Shown here: positions 8,741 through 16,868 of the stretch, piece after piece
Layout of the letters: every line of letters starts with the position of its first letter
Numbering within the stretch: the stretch's first letter is position 1
From: Halococcus saccharolyticus DSM 5350
GTDB taxonomy: Archaea > Halobacteriota > Halobacteria > Halobacteriales > Halococcaceae
NCBI RefSeq assembly: GCF_000336915.1
Contig: NZ_AOMD01000025.1
Coordinates: 160,431 to 224,430, forward strand
Length of the DNA: 64,000 bases
Reading direction: 5' to 3'
The notes under the pieces: model-generated
Databases searched by the model: none
What the model was told of the DNA's origin: nothing
Seen by the model: only the letters and a program-made list of their open reading frames with translations
Position numbers and translations under genes: made by a program

Positions 8741-9595
8741 TCAGTCGAGCGCGCCCATTCCTTCGTCGGTGATGACCGTATCGAGCAGTTCGGTGGGTGT
8801 TGCGTCGTAAGCGGGATTTTCGAGCCGAAACCCCTCGGCCGGTTCGCGCATCACTTCGCTACTCGATCGAAACTCGTTCTCGAAGACGAACCCCTCGTCG
8901 ATGATCTTCGCCCCTGAACCGATCACGGTGACGGGCACGTCACAGGTCGCGGCAGTCGCGGCGATCGGAAAGGTTCCGACCCGGTTGTAGAGAGTGTCGC
9001 CGACGATGCAGTCCATCCCGAAGAGGACACGGTCGCACTCAGGGAGGAAGTGCCCGCACGCGCTGTCGACGATCAGATGGGTTTCGATCCGGTCGATTCC
9101 CGCGAGGGTGCGCGCGCTCTTCCGCCCGAGATAGCGGGGACGCGCCTCGGTCACGTACACCTCGATCGCGGCCCCGTCCCGCGCGGCGAGTTCGATCGCC
9201 TCCAGCACGGTGGAGGAGTAATCGTGGGTCAGGACGGTCGTTCCGTCCTCGATCGCGGCTGCGCCGTACTCGGCGGCGCGGCGTTTCGCCATCTCGACCC
9301 GCTCGATCACCGTTCGAATGGCCTCGCTGGTTCTGGCTTTCGCGGCCTCGATGTCCTCGGGATCGGCGTCGGTCACGCTGTCGACGATCTCGCGCTGGGT
9401 GTTCTGGAGCGAGGCGTGCGAGGGGTTCGCCTGGCGGAGCGCGGTCGCGTTGCGCTCGACGTCCCGAAGGTAGTCGTCGAGGCTCCGGAACTCACGTTCA
9501 GTGAGGGTTTCGAGCGCGCGGGCAGCCTTGACGGCGACCACCGAGGAAGAGTGGGTCCGCATCTCCCGGATCTCCTCGACCGTCTCGTCGATCAT
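8741..9595 (-). CDS. eIF2B alpha / ribose-1,5-bisphosphate isomerase-like protein
   Basis: 284 residues of the eIF2B/MtnA/R15P isomerase superfamily. The N-terminal helical domain includes MRTHSSSVVAVKAARAL; the C-terminal Rossmann-like domain follows. In true R15P isomerases and MtnA a catalytic Cys follows the TVLTH strand; here the text is LTHDYSSTV, with Asp at that place. The later GMDCIVGDTLYNRVG segment keeps the second catalytic-type Asp. The protein may therefore be regulatory or act on another ligand. The start MIDETVEE was chosen because upstream sequence is the dispersed repeat. Confidence 0.8.
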   Translation of the reverse strand: MIDETVEEIREMRTHSSSVVAVKAARALETLTEREFRSLDDYLRDVERNATALRQANPSHASLQNTQREIVDSVTDADPEDIEAAKARTSEAIRTVIERVEMAKRRAAEYGAAAIEDGTTVLTHDYSSTVLEAIELAARDGAAIEVYVTEARPRYLGRKSARTLAGIDRIETHLIVDSACGHFLPECDRVLFGMDCIVGDTLYNRVGTFPIAATAATCDVPVTVIGSGAKIIDEGFVFENEFRSSSEVMREPAEGFRLENPAYDATPTELLDTVITDEGMGALD

Positions 9596-9635
9596 ACGTC
9601 CACCCTCTCGCGTCGGCCTCAAAGCCGTTCCGCCC

Positions 9636-9807
9636 GAAAGCCCTCGCTCGCGCTTGGCGCGCTCGCTCGCCCTTTTCATGTCTACCAGTCCGTACAGCAA
9701 CGCATTGCGCGCGCCGGGCGCGTAGCCCGGCACGCGCTAAGGTCCTTGCCCTCCCCCGTGTTCGCACGCCCGGCGCTGTCGCGCTCGGGCGCGCTCATGG
9801 CCACCGC
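9636..9807 (+). repeat. Dispersed GC-rich repeat, copy B
   Basis: About 172 bp similar over its whole length to 928-1098, in the same orientation on the + strand. Shared landmarks in order are GCCCTCG, a hairpin (CGCGC/GCGCG), CTCGCCCTTTTCATGT, a CAGCAACGCATT core, GCGCGCCGGGCGCG, CGGCACGCGCTAAGG and CGGCGCTGTCGCGCTCGGGC. It sits between two divergently transcribed genes. No transposase or coding frame is seen. Confidence 0.7.
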
Positions 9808-9877
9808 CGCCGCACCGCCACCGCATCACTACTGCCGGGGACACCGGAGCTATATGCGATCGGTTCCACCAGCCGAT

Positions 9878-10168
9878 ATGGTCGCCGTCCGGTATACCTG
9901 CCCACGCTGCGATGCGGTCGTCACCCTCGATCGCGACGCTAGCCTCGCCGACAAGTCGGTGACGCCGTTCGCACTCGACGGCTGGGAGTACGCCGCTCCG
10001 TACGAGGAGTTCGAGGCAAGCGACGGGGTCGAGATCGTCTGCGGGGCGAGTGAGACGGAGGGTGAAGGCTGTAGCGAGATGTTCTACCTGAACTTCGTGA
10101 AGTACGAGGCGGGTCGCGAAATCGACGCACGCACGACGCCAGCGGACGTTTCGTTCGACTTCCTCTGA
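9878..10168 (+). CDS. Small zinc-finger protein of unknown function
   Basis: 96 residues. CPRC near the N-terminus (about 9-12) and a second Cys pair further on (C58, C67) could bind zinc. The middle (DGWEYAAPYEEFEASDGVEI) is acidic. An upstream in-frame ATG at 9854 would add eight residues; I prefer the later one because VRYTCPRC then sits near the N-terminus. It converges with rtcB, with only one base between the stops. Confidence 0.6.
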   Translation: MVAVRYTCPRCDAVVTLDRDASLADKSVTPFALDGWEYAAPYEEFEASDGVEIVCGASETEGEGCSEMFYLNFVKYEAGREIDARTTPADVSFDFL

Positions 10169-10169
10169 G

Positions 10170-11672
10170 TCAGCCCTTGATATTGCAGACCGGGAACGTC
10201 CGTGCGACCGTATCACCGATCCCCAACTCGTCCGACACCCGCACCACTTCGTCGACGTCTTTGTAGACCCCGGGCGCTTCCTCGGCCACCGTTGCGCCGC
10301 TCTGGGCCTTCACGTACACCTTCTGTTCCTCCAACTCGTCCTGGACGTCCTCGCCCCAGAACTCGTTTTTCGCCTGGGTCCGGCTCATCGTCCGGCCCGC
10401 ACCGTGGGCCGTCGAGCCGAACGTGGTTTCGAGCGAGGCCTCGCCGCCACGGAGGACGTAGCTCCCCGCGCCCATACTTCCAGGGATGATGACGGGCTGG
10501 CCAACGTCGCGGTACGCGCTCGGGACTTCCGGATGGCCGGCCGGGAACGCCCGCGTCGCGCCCTTCCGGTGGACGTAGAGTTCGCGCTCCTCGCCGTCGA
10601 CGGCTGCGTCGTCTCCTGCCGGTCGGCCCTCCGGCCCGACCCCCACCTCGTGGACTTCCTTCTTCGCGATGTTGTGCGCAACATCGTAGAGGAGATCCAT
10701 CTCCATGTCCTCCCACGAGCGATCGAAGACGCGTTCGAACACCTCGCGAGTGCGGTGCATGATGAGCTGGCGGTTGACCCATGCGTAGTTGATCGCGGCA
10801 CACATCGCGCCGTAGTAGTCGTCGGCGAGCTGGCTGCCGGCGGGTGCGGCCGCGAGCTCCTTGTCCGGGAGCTGATCGAGCAGCCCGGGATGGGCCTGCT
10901 CGACCTCGCGGGTGTACTCAGTGCAGACCTGGTGGCCTAGTCCCCGGCTCCCGCAGTGGATCAACACCACGATCTGGTCTTCAGTGAGGCCGTACGCATC
11001 CGCCACGTCCTCACGGAAAACGTCGGTCACGCGCTGGACTTCGAGGAAATGGTTTCCCGAGCCGAGGCTCCCGATCTGGTTCTTCCCGCGGTCCTTCGCC
11101 TTCTGTGAGACCACCCCGGGATCGGCGTCCGGTCGTCGGCCTTCGTCCTCGCAGTGTGCGATATCGTCCTCGACCGCGTAGCCCTCCTCCAGCGCCCAGT
11201 CCATCCCCCGTTCGAGGATTGCCTCCACGGTGTCGACGCCCGACTCGACCACGCCACCGCCGCCGAGTCCGGAGGGGATGTTTGCGAACAGCGATTCGAC
11301 CAGTTCCTCCTCGTGGCCCTCGATGTCCGCGTAGGTCAGGTTCGTCGTCATCATCCGGACGCCGCAGTTGATGTCGAACCCGACGGCTCCCGGTGAGATA
11401 CAGCCGTTCTCTGCGTCGATGCCCGCGACCCCACCGACCGGGAAGCCGTAACCCTGGTGGCCGTCGGGCATGCAGATCGCGTGCTTCGTCACGCCAGGAA
11501 GGTGCGTCGAGTTCTTGAGCTGTTCGAGCGTCATGTCGTCCGAAATCTCGTCCAGCAGCGCCTCGCTCGCGAGCACCCGTGCGGGCGCGTTCATCTCGCC
11601 CTCCTGGGGGATCTCCCAGACGTATTCCCCTACTCGTTCGAGCGTGATCCCGTCAGCGTCGTAGGTGTCCAT
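10170..11672 (-). CDS. rtcB: RtcB tRNA-splicing ligase
   Basis: Joins 2',3'-cyclic phosphate and 5'-OH RNA ends, using GTP and Mn. In archaea it seals tRNA exons after intron removal. 500 residues, normal length. Visible signatures are MPDGHQGYG with Asp70, GFDINCGVRM with Cys103, GSLGSGNHFLEV, IHCGSRGLGH, and STAHGAGR, whose His (about 423) is the expected guanylylation site. The start MDTYDADG was chosen over an upstream ATG because RtcB proteins begin close to this point. Archease lies immediately upstream, which supports the assignment. An intron-bearing tRNA in this window (34534-34666) is a natural substrate. Confidence 0.97.
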   Translation of the reverse strand: MDTYDADGITLERVGEYVWEIPQEGEMNAPARVLASEALLDEISDDMTLEQLKNSTHLPGVTKHAICMPDGHQGYGFPVGGVAGIDAENGCISPGAVGFDINCGVRMMTTNLTYADIEGHEEELVESLFANIPSGLGGGGVVESGVDTVEAILERGMDWALEEGYAVEDDIAHCEDEGRRPDADPGVVSQKAKDRGKNQIGSLGSGNHFLEVQRVTDVFREDVADAYGLTEDQIVVLIHCGSRGLGHQVCTEYTREVEQAHPGLLDQLPDKELAAAPAGSQLADDYYGAMCAAINYAWVNRQLIMHRTREVFERVFDRSWEDMEMDLLYDVAHNIAKKEVHEVGVGPEGRPAGDDAAVDGEERELYVHRKGATRAFPAGHPEVPSAYRDVGQPVIIPGSMGAGSYVLRGGEASLETTFGSTAHGAGRTMSRTQAKNEFWGEDVQDELEEQKVYVKAQSGATVAEEAPGVYKDVDEVVRVSDELGIGDTVARTFPVCNIKG

Positions 11673-11733
11673 ACCAGGGCCTACTCCGGCGTTCCCTGAG
11701 AGGGTTTCGTCTCTCGGGGCCACTCCACCCACC

Positions 11734-12159
11734 CTACACGTCGAACACGACGTACGCTTGCCAGCCGTCGGCAGTTCGTTCGATTCGCATCTCCGAGTAC
11801 GTGACTGCCTTCACCTCCCGGGCGTCGACGGTTTCGAGTGGGACGCCGCGTGCGCTCCCGTCGAGCTGCCAGGCGTCCTCCCCTTGCGCACCGCCGTCTC
11901 GCTGGATCGTCGCGTGGTTGTCGACCGGCAGGACGCCCCGGACGTCGCGCTGGTAGATGAGTTCGGCGAGGTACTCGTACAGCAACGCCTCCCGGTTTTC
12001 GGCCGACGTGGTGAGATCGAAACGCGCGCCGTCCGCCGGAATCGATTCACACATCGCCGCCGCCAGCCCGTTGGCGACCGCCGCGAAGGTTCCATCGAGG
12101 CTGGCACCGTCGGCGGCGACCGCGACGTCGGCGGTGTGCTCCCGGAGTTCGAAACTCAC
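11734..12159 (-). CDS. Archease (RtcB activating protein)
   Basis: Speeds RtcB guanylylation and allows multiple turnover. 141 residues, usual length. The opening FELREHTADVAV with Asp11 and the C-terminal region before YVVFDV are typical of archease and include acidic metal ligands. Its start codon overlaps the stop of the DUF502 gene by 4 nt, and rtcB follows after 61 bp. The three genes therefore probably form one transcript. Confidence 0.95.
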   Translation of the reverse strand: MSFELREHTADVAVAADGASLDGTFAAVANGLAAAMCESIPADGARFDLTTSAENREALLYEYLAELIYQRDVRGVLPVDNHATIQRDGGAQGEDAWQLDGSARGVPLETVDAREVKAVTYSEMRIERTADGWQAYVVFDV

Positions 12160-13085
12160 GGCTCCTCGTTCCGGGTCCGTTCGTCCTCAGTCTTGCTGAT
12201 CGTCGACTCGGTGCCGTCGGTCGCCCCCACCATCGCCTCTTCGGTGTCGGTCGCTTTCACAGCGTCGGGTCCGGCTGAGCCATCATCGGTAGTTTCGCCA
12301 CCGTTGACCTGTTCGGCACCGCCGTACCGTCCGAGTGCGGCGAGTTCGTCCGCCGAGAGACTCGTCGCGTCGTCGGTGTCGCCGATCGCGACGCCGCTAG
12401 TGACGATCGCGCTGACGGCCTCCTCGACGGTGAGATCAACGTCGTAGATCTGCGCTGCCGGGACGTGGATCAGGAACCCACCCATCACTGGGTTCGGCGC
12501 GAGCGGCATGAACAGCGTCCGGAGGTCGTCGTGGCTTGCGGCCTCGTCGACCGAAGCGGGCGGTTCGGCGGTCACGAACGCGAAGGAGTAGGTGCCCTCG
12601 TTCGGGAACTCAACGAGTTTGACCTCCTGGAAGCTGGAGGTGTCGCTCTCGATCAACACGTCGCTCATCCGTCGAAAGCTGGTGTAGACCGAGCCGACTC
12701 CCGGAATCGCTTCCATCGCGGTGTGAAAGAGCTTCGAGAACTCGCGGTCGGAGGAGGTGTGGGTGGCGACGATCCCCACGCCGAGGACGATCGCCACCAG
12801 GAGGAGCACCGTCCCGAGTTCGATGAGCACGGAGCCGAACTCCGGCCCGAGGCCGAGCGAGCGCGCCATCATCACCATCGGGCTAACGAGTCCGAAATAC
12901 CGGGCGACATCGACGACCGGCGTGAGAAGGTTGCTGACGAAGTTCAATACGAACGCGAGTACCATCACCGTGATGAGAAACGGGATCGTGAGTGCGGCCC
13001 CGGTGATCACCCACTCGCGGAGCGTTTCGCGAACTCCCGCGTTCGCCCCCGGTGTGGTCGTCGCAGGGGTATCTACATCGGACAT
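12156..13085 (-). CDS. DUF502 membrane protein
   Basis: 309 residues. Two strong membrane helices lie at about 25-50 and 85-110. They are followed by the conserved cytoplasmic segment of DUF502 (IPGVGSVYTSFRRMSDVL about 130-147) and a PNPVMGGFLIHVPA stretch near 200. The last 70 residues are an acidic, Ser/Thr-rich tail. Function of DUF502 is not known. It is the first gene of the archease-rtcB unit, by a 4-nt overlap. The start was set at MSDVDTPA; a longer frame reaches 13130. Confidence 0.85.
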   Translation of the reverse strand: MSDVDTPATTTPGANAGVRETLREWVITGAALTIPFLITVMVLAFVLNFVSNLLTPVVDVARYFGLVSPMVMMARSLGLGPEFGSVLIELGTVLLLVAIVLGVGIVATHTSSDREFSKLFHTAMEAIPGVGSVYTSFRRMSDVLIESDTSSFQEVKLVEFPNEGTYSFAFVTAEPPASVDEAASHDDLRTLFMPLAPNPVMGGFLIHVPAAQIYDVDLTVEEAVSAIVTSGVAIGDTDDATSLSADELAALGRYGGAEQVNGGETTDDGSAGPDAVKATDTEEAMVGATDGTESTISKTEDERTRNEEP

Positions 13086-13140
13086 ACCCTCGCCTGATTG
13101 GAGCCCCACCGGAAAGCGTTGTGCATGCACGGGCGGTGGA

Positions 13141-13149
13141 ATTATATCG
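13141..13149 (+). promoter_or_regulatory. TATA-like box for the acetyltransferase gene
   Basis: ATTATATCG about 25-30 nt before the GTG at 13172, the spacing expected for a leaderless haloarchaeal mRNA. It is the main argument for choosing that GTG over upstream in-frame starts. Confidence 0.5.
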
Positions 13150-13171
13150 ATGCGCGCGCTATCGGTCGGCA

Positions 13172-13675
13172 GTGAGTGTGGATGTCACGAGGCGCGTCGT
13201 CGAGGCGGGCAGCGACGAGCACGTCGACGCCGCGTGGGAGCTGAAAGAGTGTATTCGGCACGAAGAGGCCGTTCTCAAACAACGTCGTGGCTTTTTCGCC
13301 AACGCCTATCGTCGCGCGACCGTCCATCTCCTGTTCGCGGGCGTTCATGGCGGCGAACATGGCTCGGAGACGGACGATCTCATCGGATTCGCTGCCGTTC
13401 GCCGTGACGGCTACGTCCTCTTTCTCGCGGTCGATCCCACCCACCGCGGCGAGGGGTTCGGTCGCAAGCTCATGGCGACCGTCGCCGACGAACACGACAG
13501 CGTGACCTGTCACGCCCGCGCGACCAACGAGGCCGCCATCGACTTCTACGAACACATCGGCTTCGAGATCAAACGGCACATCGAAAACTACTACGAGGAC
13601 GGCGGCGCGGCGTACTACCTCAAACTCGGCGGCGGCGGACTCACCGATCGGCTCTCCGAGTTCATGCGGCGCTGA
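13172..13675 (+). CDS. GNAT-family N-acetyltransferase
   Basis: 167 residues. The acetyl-CoA binding motif A is visible as VDPTHRGEGFGRKLM (Q/R-x-x-G-x-G/A), followed by ATNEAAIDFYEHIGFE, the classic RimI-like motif B. It probably acetylates a protein N-terminus or small amine, but the substrate cannot be told. The start is a GTG placed by the upstream TATA box. The track frame begins at 13052, inside the divergent DUF502 gene, which is unlikely. Confidence 0.8.
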   Translation: MSVDVTRRVVEAGSDEHVDAAWELKECIRHEEAVLKQRRGFFANAYRRATVHLLFAGVHGGEHGSETDDLIGFAAVRRDGYVLFLAVDPTHRGEGFGRKLMATVADEHDSVTCHARATNEAAIDFYEHIGFEIKRHIENYYEDGGAAYYLKLGGGGLTDRLSEFMRR

Positions 13676-13734
13676 CCGCTGCTCGCTGCCGGGGACGATC
13701 GCTCTCCTCGAACTCGTGCAGGATCGAGAACGGA

Positions 13735-13808
13735 TGGGCTCGGGCGGATTCGAACCACCGACCTCGGCCTTGTAAAGGCCGCGTCATAACCACCTAGACC
13801 ACGAGCCC
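13735..13808 (-). tRNA. tRNA-Val (anticodon TAC)
   Basis: 74 nt including discriminator A. The acceptor stem is GGGCTCG/CGAGCCC. The anticodon stem CGGCC/GGCCG encloses loop TTTACAA, giving anticodon TAC. The T arm is GGTGG-TTCGAAT-CCGCC. No intron is present and CCA is not encoded. It sits alone between the acetyltransferase and the DUF192 gene. Confidence 0.93.
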
Positions 13809-13890
13809 CGCATCCGATCAATCGGTGCGGTCCGAATAACCTTTTCTCTCTGTCGGAACGCTTAGGCCGTCCCCGGCCCACGATCGAAGT

Positions 13891-14412
13891 ATGGCGCTCC
13901 AGCGCGCTCTCAACGGTATCGGCGTGGTCGCGGTGCTCGCGCTGGTGCTCACCGCGGCGGTCGCGGCCGGAGTCGTCCCGCCACCGGCGGCGTTCATGGG
14001 TGCGCCGGACGATTACGAGCGCGCAGAGGTGACGATCACCAACAACTGTAGTCAGACCCTCGGCACCGTCGATGTCCGGATCGCCGACACCTACCAGCAG
14101 AAGTACACTGGGCTCTCGAACACCTCGTCGCTCGCGAACGGCTCCGGCATGCTGTTCACCTACGAGGAGTCGTCGGAGCACACCTACGTGATGCGGGAGA
14201 TGGATTTCCCGCTCGACATCGTCTTCATCGGAGCCGACGGCCGCATCAACGCGATCGAGAGCGCGCCCGCACCGGGGCCGAACGAGAACGGCGAGAACAT
14301 CCAGCGCACTGGCCGAGGACAGTATATCCTCGAAGTGCCGCGTGGGTGGATGGCCAGTCACGGAATCCACGTCGGCCATCGGGTCGACATCGATCGATCG
14401 AATCGACGATAG
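13891..14412 (+). CDS. DUF192 family exported protein
   Basis: 173 residues. An N-terminal hydrophobic helix (about 7-30) acts as signal or anchor. The DUF192 domain follows: YQQKYTGLSNTSSL, a GMLFTYEE segment, and MREMDFPLDIVFIGADG (about 98-115), the family's signature. The end, YILEVPRGW, is also typical. Proposed to act outside the membrane; function is unproven. The start is the first ATG before the hydrophobic segment. Confidence 0.88.
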   Translation: MALQRALNGIGVVAVLALVLTAAVAAGVVPPPAAFMGAPDDYERAEVTITNNCSQTLGTVDVRIADTYQQKYTGLSNTSSLANGSGMLFTYEESSEHTYVMREMDFPLDIVFIGADGRINAIESAPAPGPNENGENIQRTGRGQYILEVPRGWMASHGIHVGHRVDIDRSNRR

Positions 14413-14485
14413 GAACGGGGTTCGTGGCGGTCGCAAACCGATCCCCGCACCGTAACTATGGGGTATTTTCTCATGGTTACGAACG

Positions 14486-14493
14486 CTTTTAGG
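14486..14493 (+). promoter_or_regulatory. TATA-like box before the ABC exporter
   Basis: CTTTTAGG about 28 nt before the ATG at 14518. The spacing suggests a leaderless transcript and argues against the in-frame ATG at 14458. Confidence 0.4.
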
Positions 14494-14517
14494 CACGTGT
14501 CGGTTTGCAGTATAGTG

Positions 14518-16455
14518 ATGGGTATTTCTATTGATGATGACGATCCCTTCGAAGACCAACGAGAGGGAACGGAGAACGCGATGCGGCGGCTGTTTGCAGT
14601 CTACGGCCGTGAGAATTGGTTCTCCTTTGCGGTCGGGACACTAACGAGTCTCGTCGCACGGGTGCTGGATCTGCTACCGCCGCTGTTGCTCGGGATCGCC
14701 ATCGATTCGATCTTCTACCAGACGCGGCCGTTCGGGCTGGCGTTCGTTCCACAGGCGTGGCTTCCCACGACCCGAGCCGGCCAGTTCTGGTTGCTTGCCG
14801 GGCTGATCGCGTTCGCCTTCTTCGGCGGGGCGGGCTTTCACTACGGACGGAACTGGGGGTGGAACGCCTTCTCGCAGAACATCCAGCACCAGGTCCGGAC
14901 GGACACCTACGACAAGATGCAGCGGCTGAACATGGACTTCTTCGCCGACAAGCAGACCGGCGAGATGATGTCGGTACTCTCGAACGACGTCAACCGGCTC
15001 GAACAGTTCCTGAACGGCGGGATGAACTCGGTGTTCCGGCTCGCGGCGATGGTGGTTGGCATCTCGGTTGTGATGTTCGCTACCAACTGGCAGCTCGCCA
15101 TCATCGCGCTGCTGCCGGTGCCGTTGATCGCCGGGTTCACCTACTACTTCGTCAAGAAGATCCAGCCAAAATACGCCGAAGTCCGTTCGACGGTCGGCGA
15201 GATGAACTCCCGACTGGAGAACAATCTCGGCGGGATCCAGGTCATCAAATCGACCAACACCGAACCCTACGAGTCCGACCGCGTCGGTGACGTCTCGAAG
15301 TCCTACTACGACGCCCAGTGGGGCGCGATCAACCTCCGAATCAAGTTCTTCCCCACGCTCCGGGTGATCGCGGGCATCGGCTTCGTCGCCACGTTCATCG
15401 TCGGTGGATTCTGGGTTCTCAACGGACCGTTCGGACCGTTCACTCAAGACCTCTCGGCCGGCCTGTTCGTCACGTTCATCCTCTACACCCAGCGATTCAT
15501 CTGGCCGATGGCACAGTTCGGGCAGATCATCAACATGTACCAGCGCGCTCGCGCGTCCGCCGAGCGTATCTTCGGGCTGATGGACGAGCCGAGCCGGCTG
15601 AACCAGGACCCCGACGCCGAGGATCTGGCGGTGTCGGCAGGCCACGTCGAGTACGACGACGTTACCTTCGGCTACGAGAGCGAGCGCGGCGATGGGAACC
15701 CCACGGTCGAGGACGTCAACTTCGACGTTCCGGGTGGTGACACGGTAGCGCTCGTCGGGCCAACGGGCGCGGGCAAATCCACCGTCCTGAAACTCCTGCT
15801 CAGGATGTACGACGTCGACGACGGCGAGATCCGGATCGACGGCCAGGACATCGACAGCGTCACGCTGTCGAGCCTCCGACGGTCGATCGGCTACGTCAGT
15901 CAGAACTCCTACCTGTTCTACGGCACAGTGAAGGAGAACATCGCGTACGGCACGTTCGACGCGACCGACGAGGAGATCGTCGAGGCCGCGAAGGCCGCCG
16001 AGGCCCACGAGTTCATTCGAAATCTCCCGGATGGCTACGACACGATGGCGGGCGAGCGCGGCGTGAAACTCTCCGGGGGCCAGCGCCAGCGCATCACCAT
16101 CGCGCGCGCGATCCTCAAGGATCCCGAGATCCTGGTGCTCGACGAGGCGACCTCCGATGTGGACACCGAGACCGAGATGCTGATCCAGCGCAGTCTCGAT
16201 CGGCTGACCACGGATCGAACGACGTTCGCGATCGCCCACCGGCTGTCGAGCATCAAGGACGCCGATCAGATCGTGGTCCTCGAGGATGGCCAGGTGCGCG
16301 AGCGTGGCACCCACGACGACCTCATCGAGGAGAACGGACTGTACGCGAACCTCTGGGCGGTCCAGGCCGGCGAGATCGACGAACTCCCACAGGAGTTCAT
16401 CGAGCGCGCGACCCAGCGTCAGGCACAGACCGAGGCCGAAGCCGGCGACGACTGA
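14518..16455 (+). CDS. ABC exporter (fused permease and ATPase, MsbA/MDR type)
   Basis: Half-transporter of 645 residues that should work as a dimer. The permease domain with about six helices covers roughly 20-330. The ATPase domain has Walker A GPTGAGKST (about 418), the Q-loop SQNSYLF, signature LSGGQRQR (about 518), Walker B LVLDEATSDVD and the switch His in AIAHRLSS. Substrate is unknown; the family exports lipids, drugs or peptides. It is monocistronic, with the next gene on the opposite strand. The start was chosen at MGISIDDD after the TATA box. Confidence 0.92.
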   Translation: MGISIDDDDPFEDQREGTENAMRRLFAVYGRENWFSFAVGTLTSLVARVLDLLPPLLLGIAIDSIFYQTRPFGLAFVPQAWLPTTRAGQFWLLAGLIAFAFFGGAGFHYGRNWGWNAFSQNIQHQVRTDTYDKMQRLNMDFFADKQTGEMMSVLSNDVNRLEQFLNGGMNSVFRLAAMVVGISVVMFATNWQLAIIALLPVPLIAGFTYYFVKKIQPKYAEVRSTVGEMNSRLENNLGGIQVIKSTNTEPYESDRVGDVSKSYYDAQWGAINLRIKFFPTLRVIAGIGFVATFIVGGFWVLNGPFGPFTQDLSAGLFVTFILYTQRFIWPMAQFGQIINMYQRARASAERIFGLMDEPSRLNQDPDAEDLAVSAGHVEYDDVTFGYESERGDGNPTVEDVNFDVPGGDTVALVGPTGAGKSTVLKLLLRMYDVDDGEIRIDGQDIDSVTLSSLRRSIGYVSQNSYLFYGTVKENIAYGTFDATDEEIVEAAKAAEAHEFIRNLPDGYDTMAGERGVKLSGGQRQRITIARAILKDPEILVLDEATSDVDTETEMLIQRSLDRLTTDRTTFAIAHRLSSIKDADQIVVLEDGQVRERGTHDDLIEENGLYANLWAVQAGEIDELPQEFIERATQRQAQTEAEAGDD

Positions 16456-16467
16456 CGGACGGCCGGG

Positions 16468-16794
16468 TTAGAGCGACTCCGCATCGTCGCCGTTGCTATC
16501 GGGTTCCGTCGAGGGGCCTCGGTCGGAGTAGCCCTCACGACCGACGGCGTCGGCGTCGACCATGTTCTTGATCATCGTCGTGAGTTCGTCGGCGTCCTGA
16601 TAGGTTTGGTCTTCGTCCTGAAGCGGTTCGAGGAGGTCCTCGAGAGGGGTGCTTCTATCGGGTAGACCGATCTCCGCGTCGCCGTGACGTTCGATCACCG
16701 TTTCGTGGTCGACGGGGTAGTCCATGGATTCGAGTTCGTCCTCGACGTCCCCGAACTCGATACCGTGTTCTCTGGCGTCGTCTTCGTCAGTCAT
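16468..16794 (-). CDS. DUF5789 small acidic protein
   Basis: 108 residues, highly acidic. HGIEFGDVEDELESMDYPVD near the N-terminus and MVDADAVGREGYSDRG near the C-terminus fit the haloarchaeal DUF5789 pattern. No enzymatic motif is present. It converges with the ABC exporter (12 bp between stops) and is divergent from the creatininase-family gene. Function is unknown. Confidence 0.7.
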   Translation of the reverse strand: MTDEDDAREHGIEFGDVEDELESMDYPVDHETVIERHGDAEIGLPDRSTPLEDLLEPLQDEDQTYQDADELTTMIKNMVDADAVGREGYSDRGPSTEPDSNGDDAESL

Positions 16795-16868
16795 GGTGCA
16801 GCGGACCGACGCACAGCGACGGCAAAGGAGTTGTGCCTGCTTAAGCCTCCGGCGGCGCTCACCCCGGT

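Noticed and set aside
14674-16314. 546-codon minus-strand frame under the ABC exporter
   Set aside because: The plus-strand frame carries all ABC motifs; the antisense one has none.
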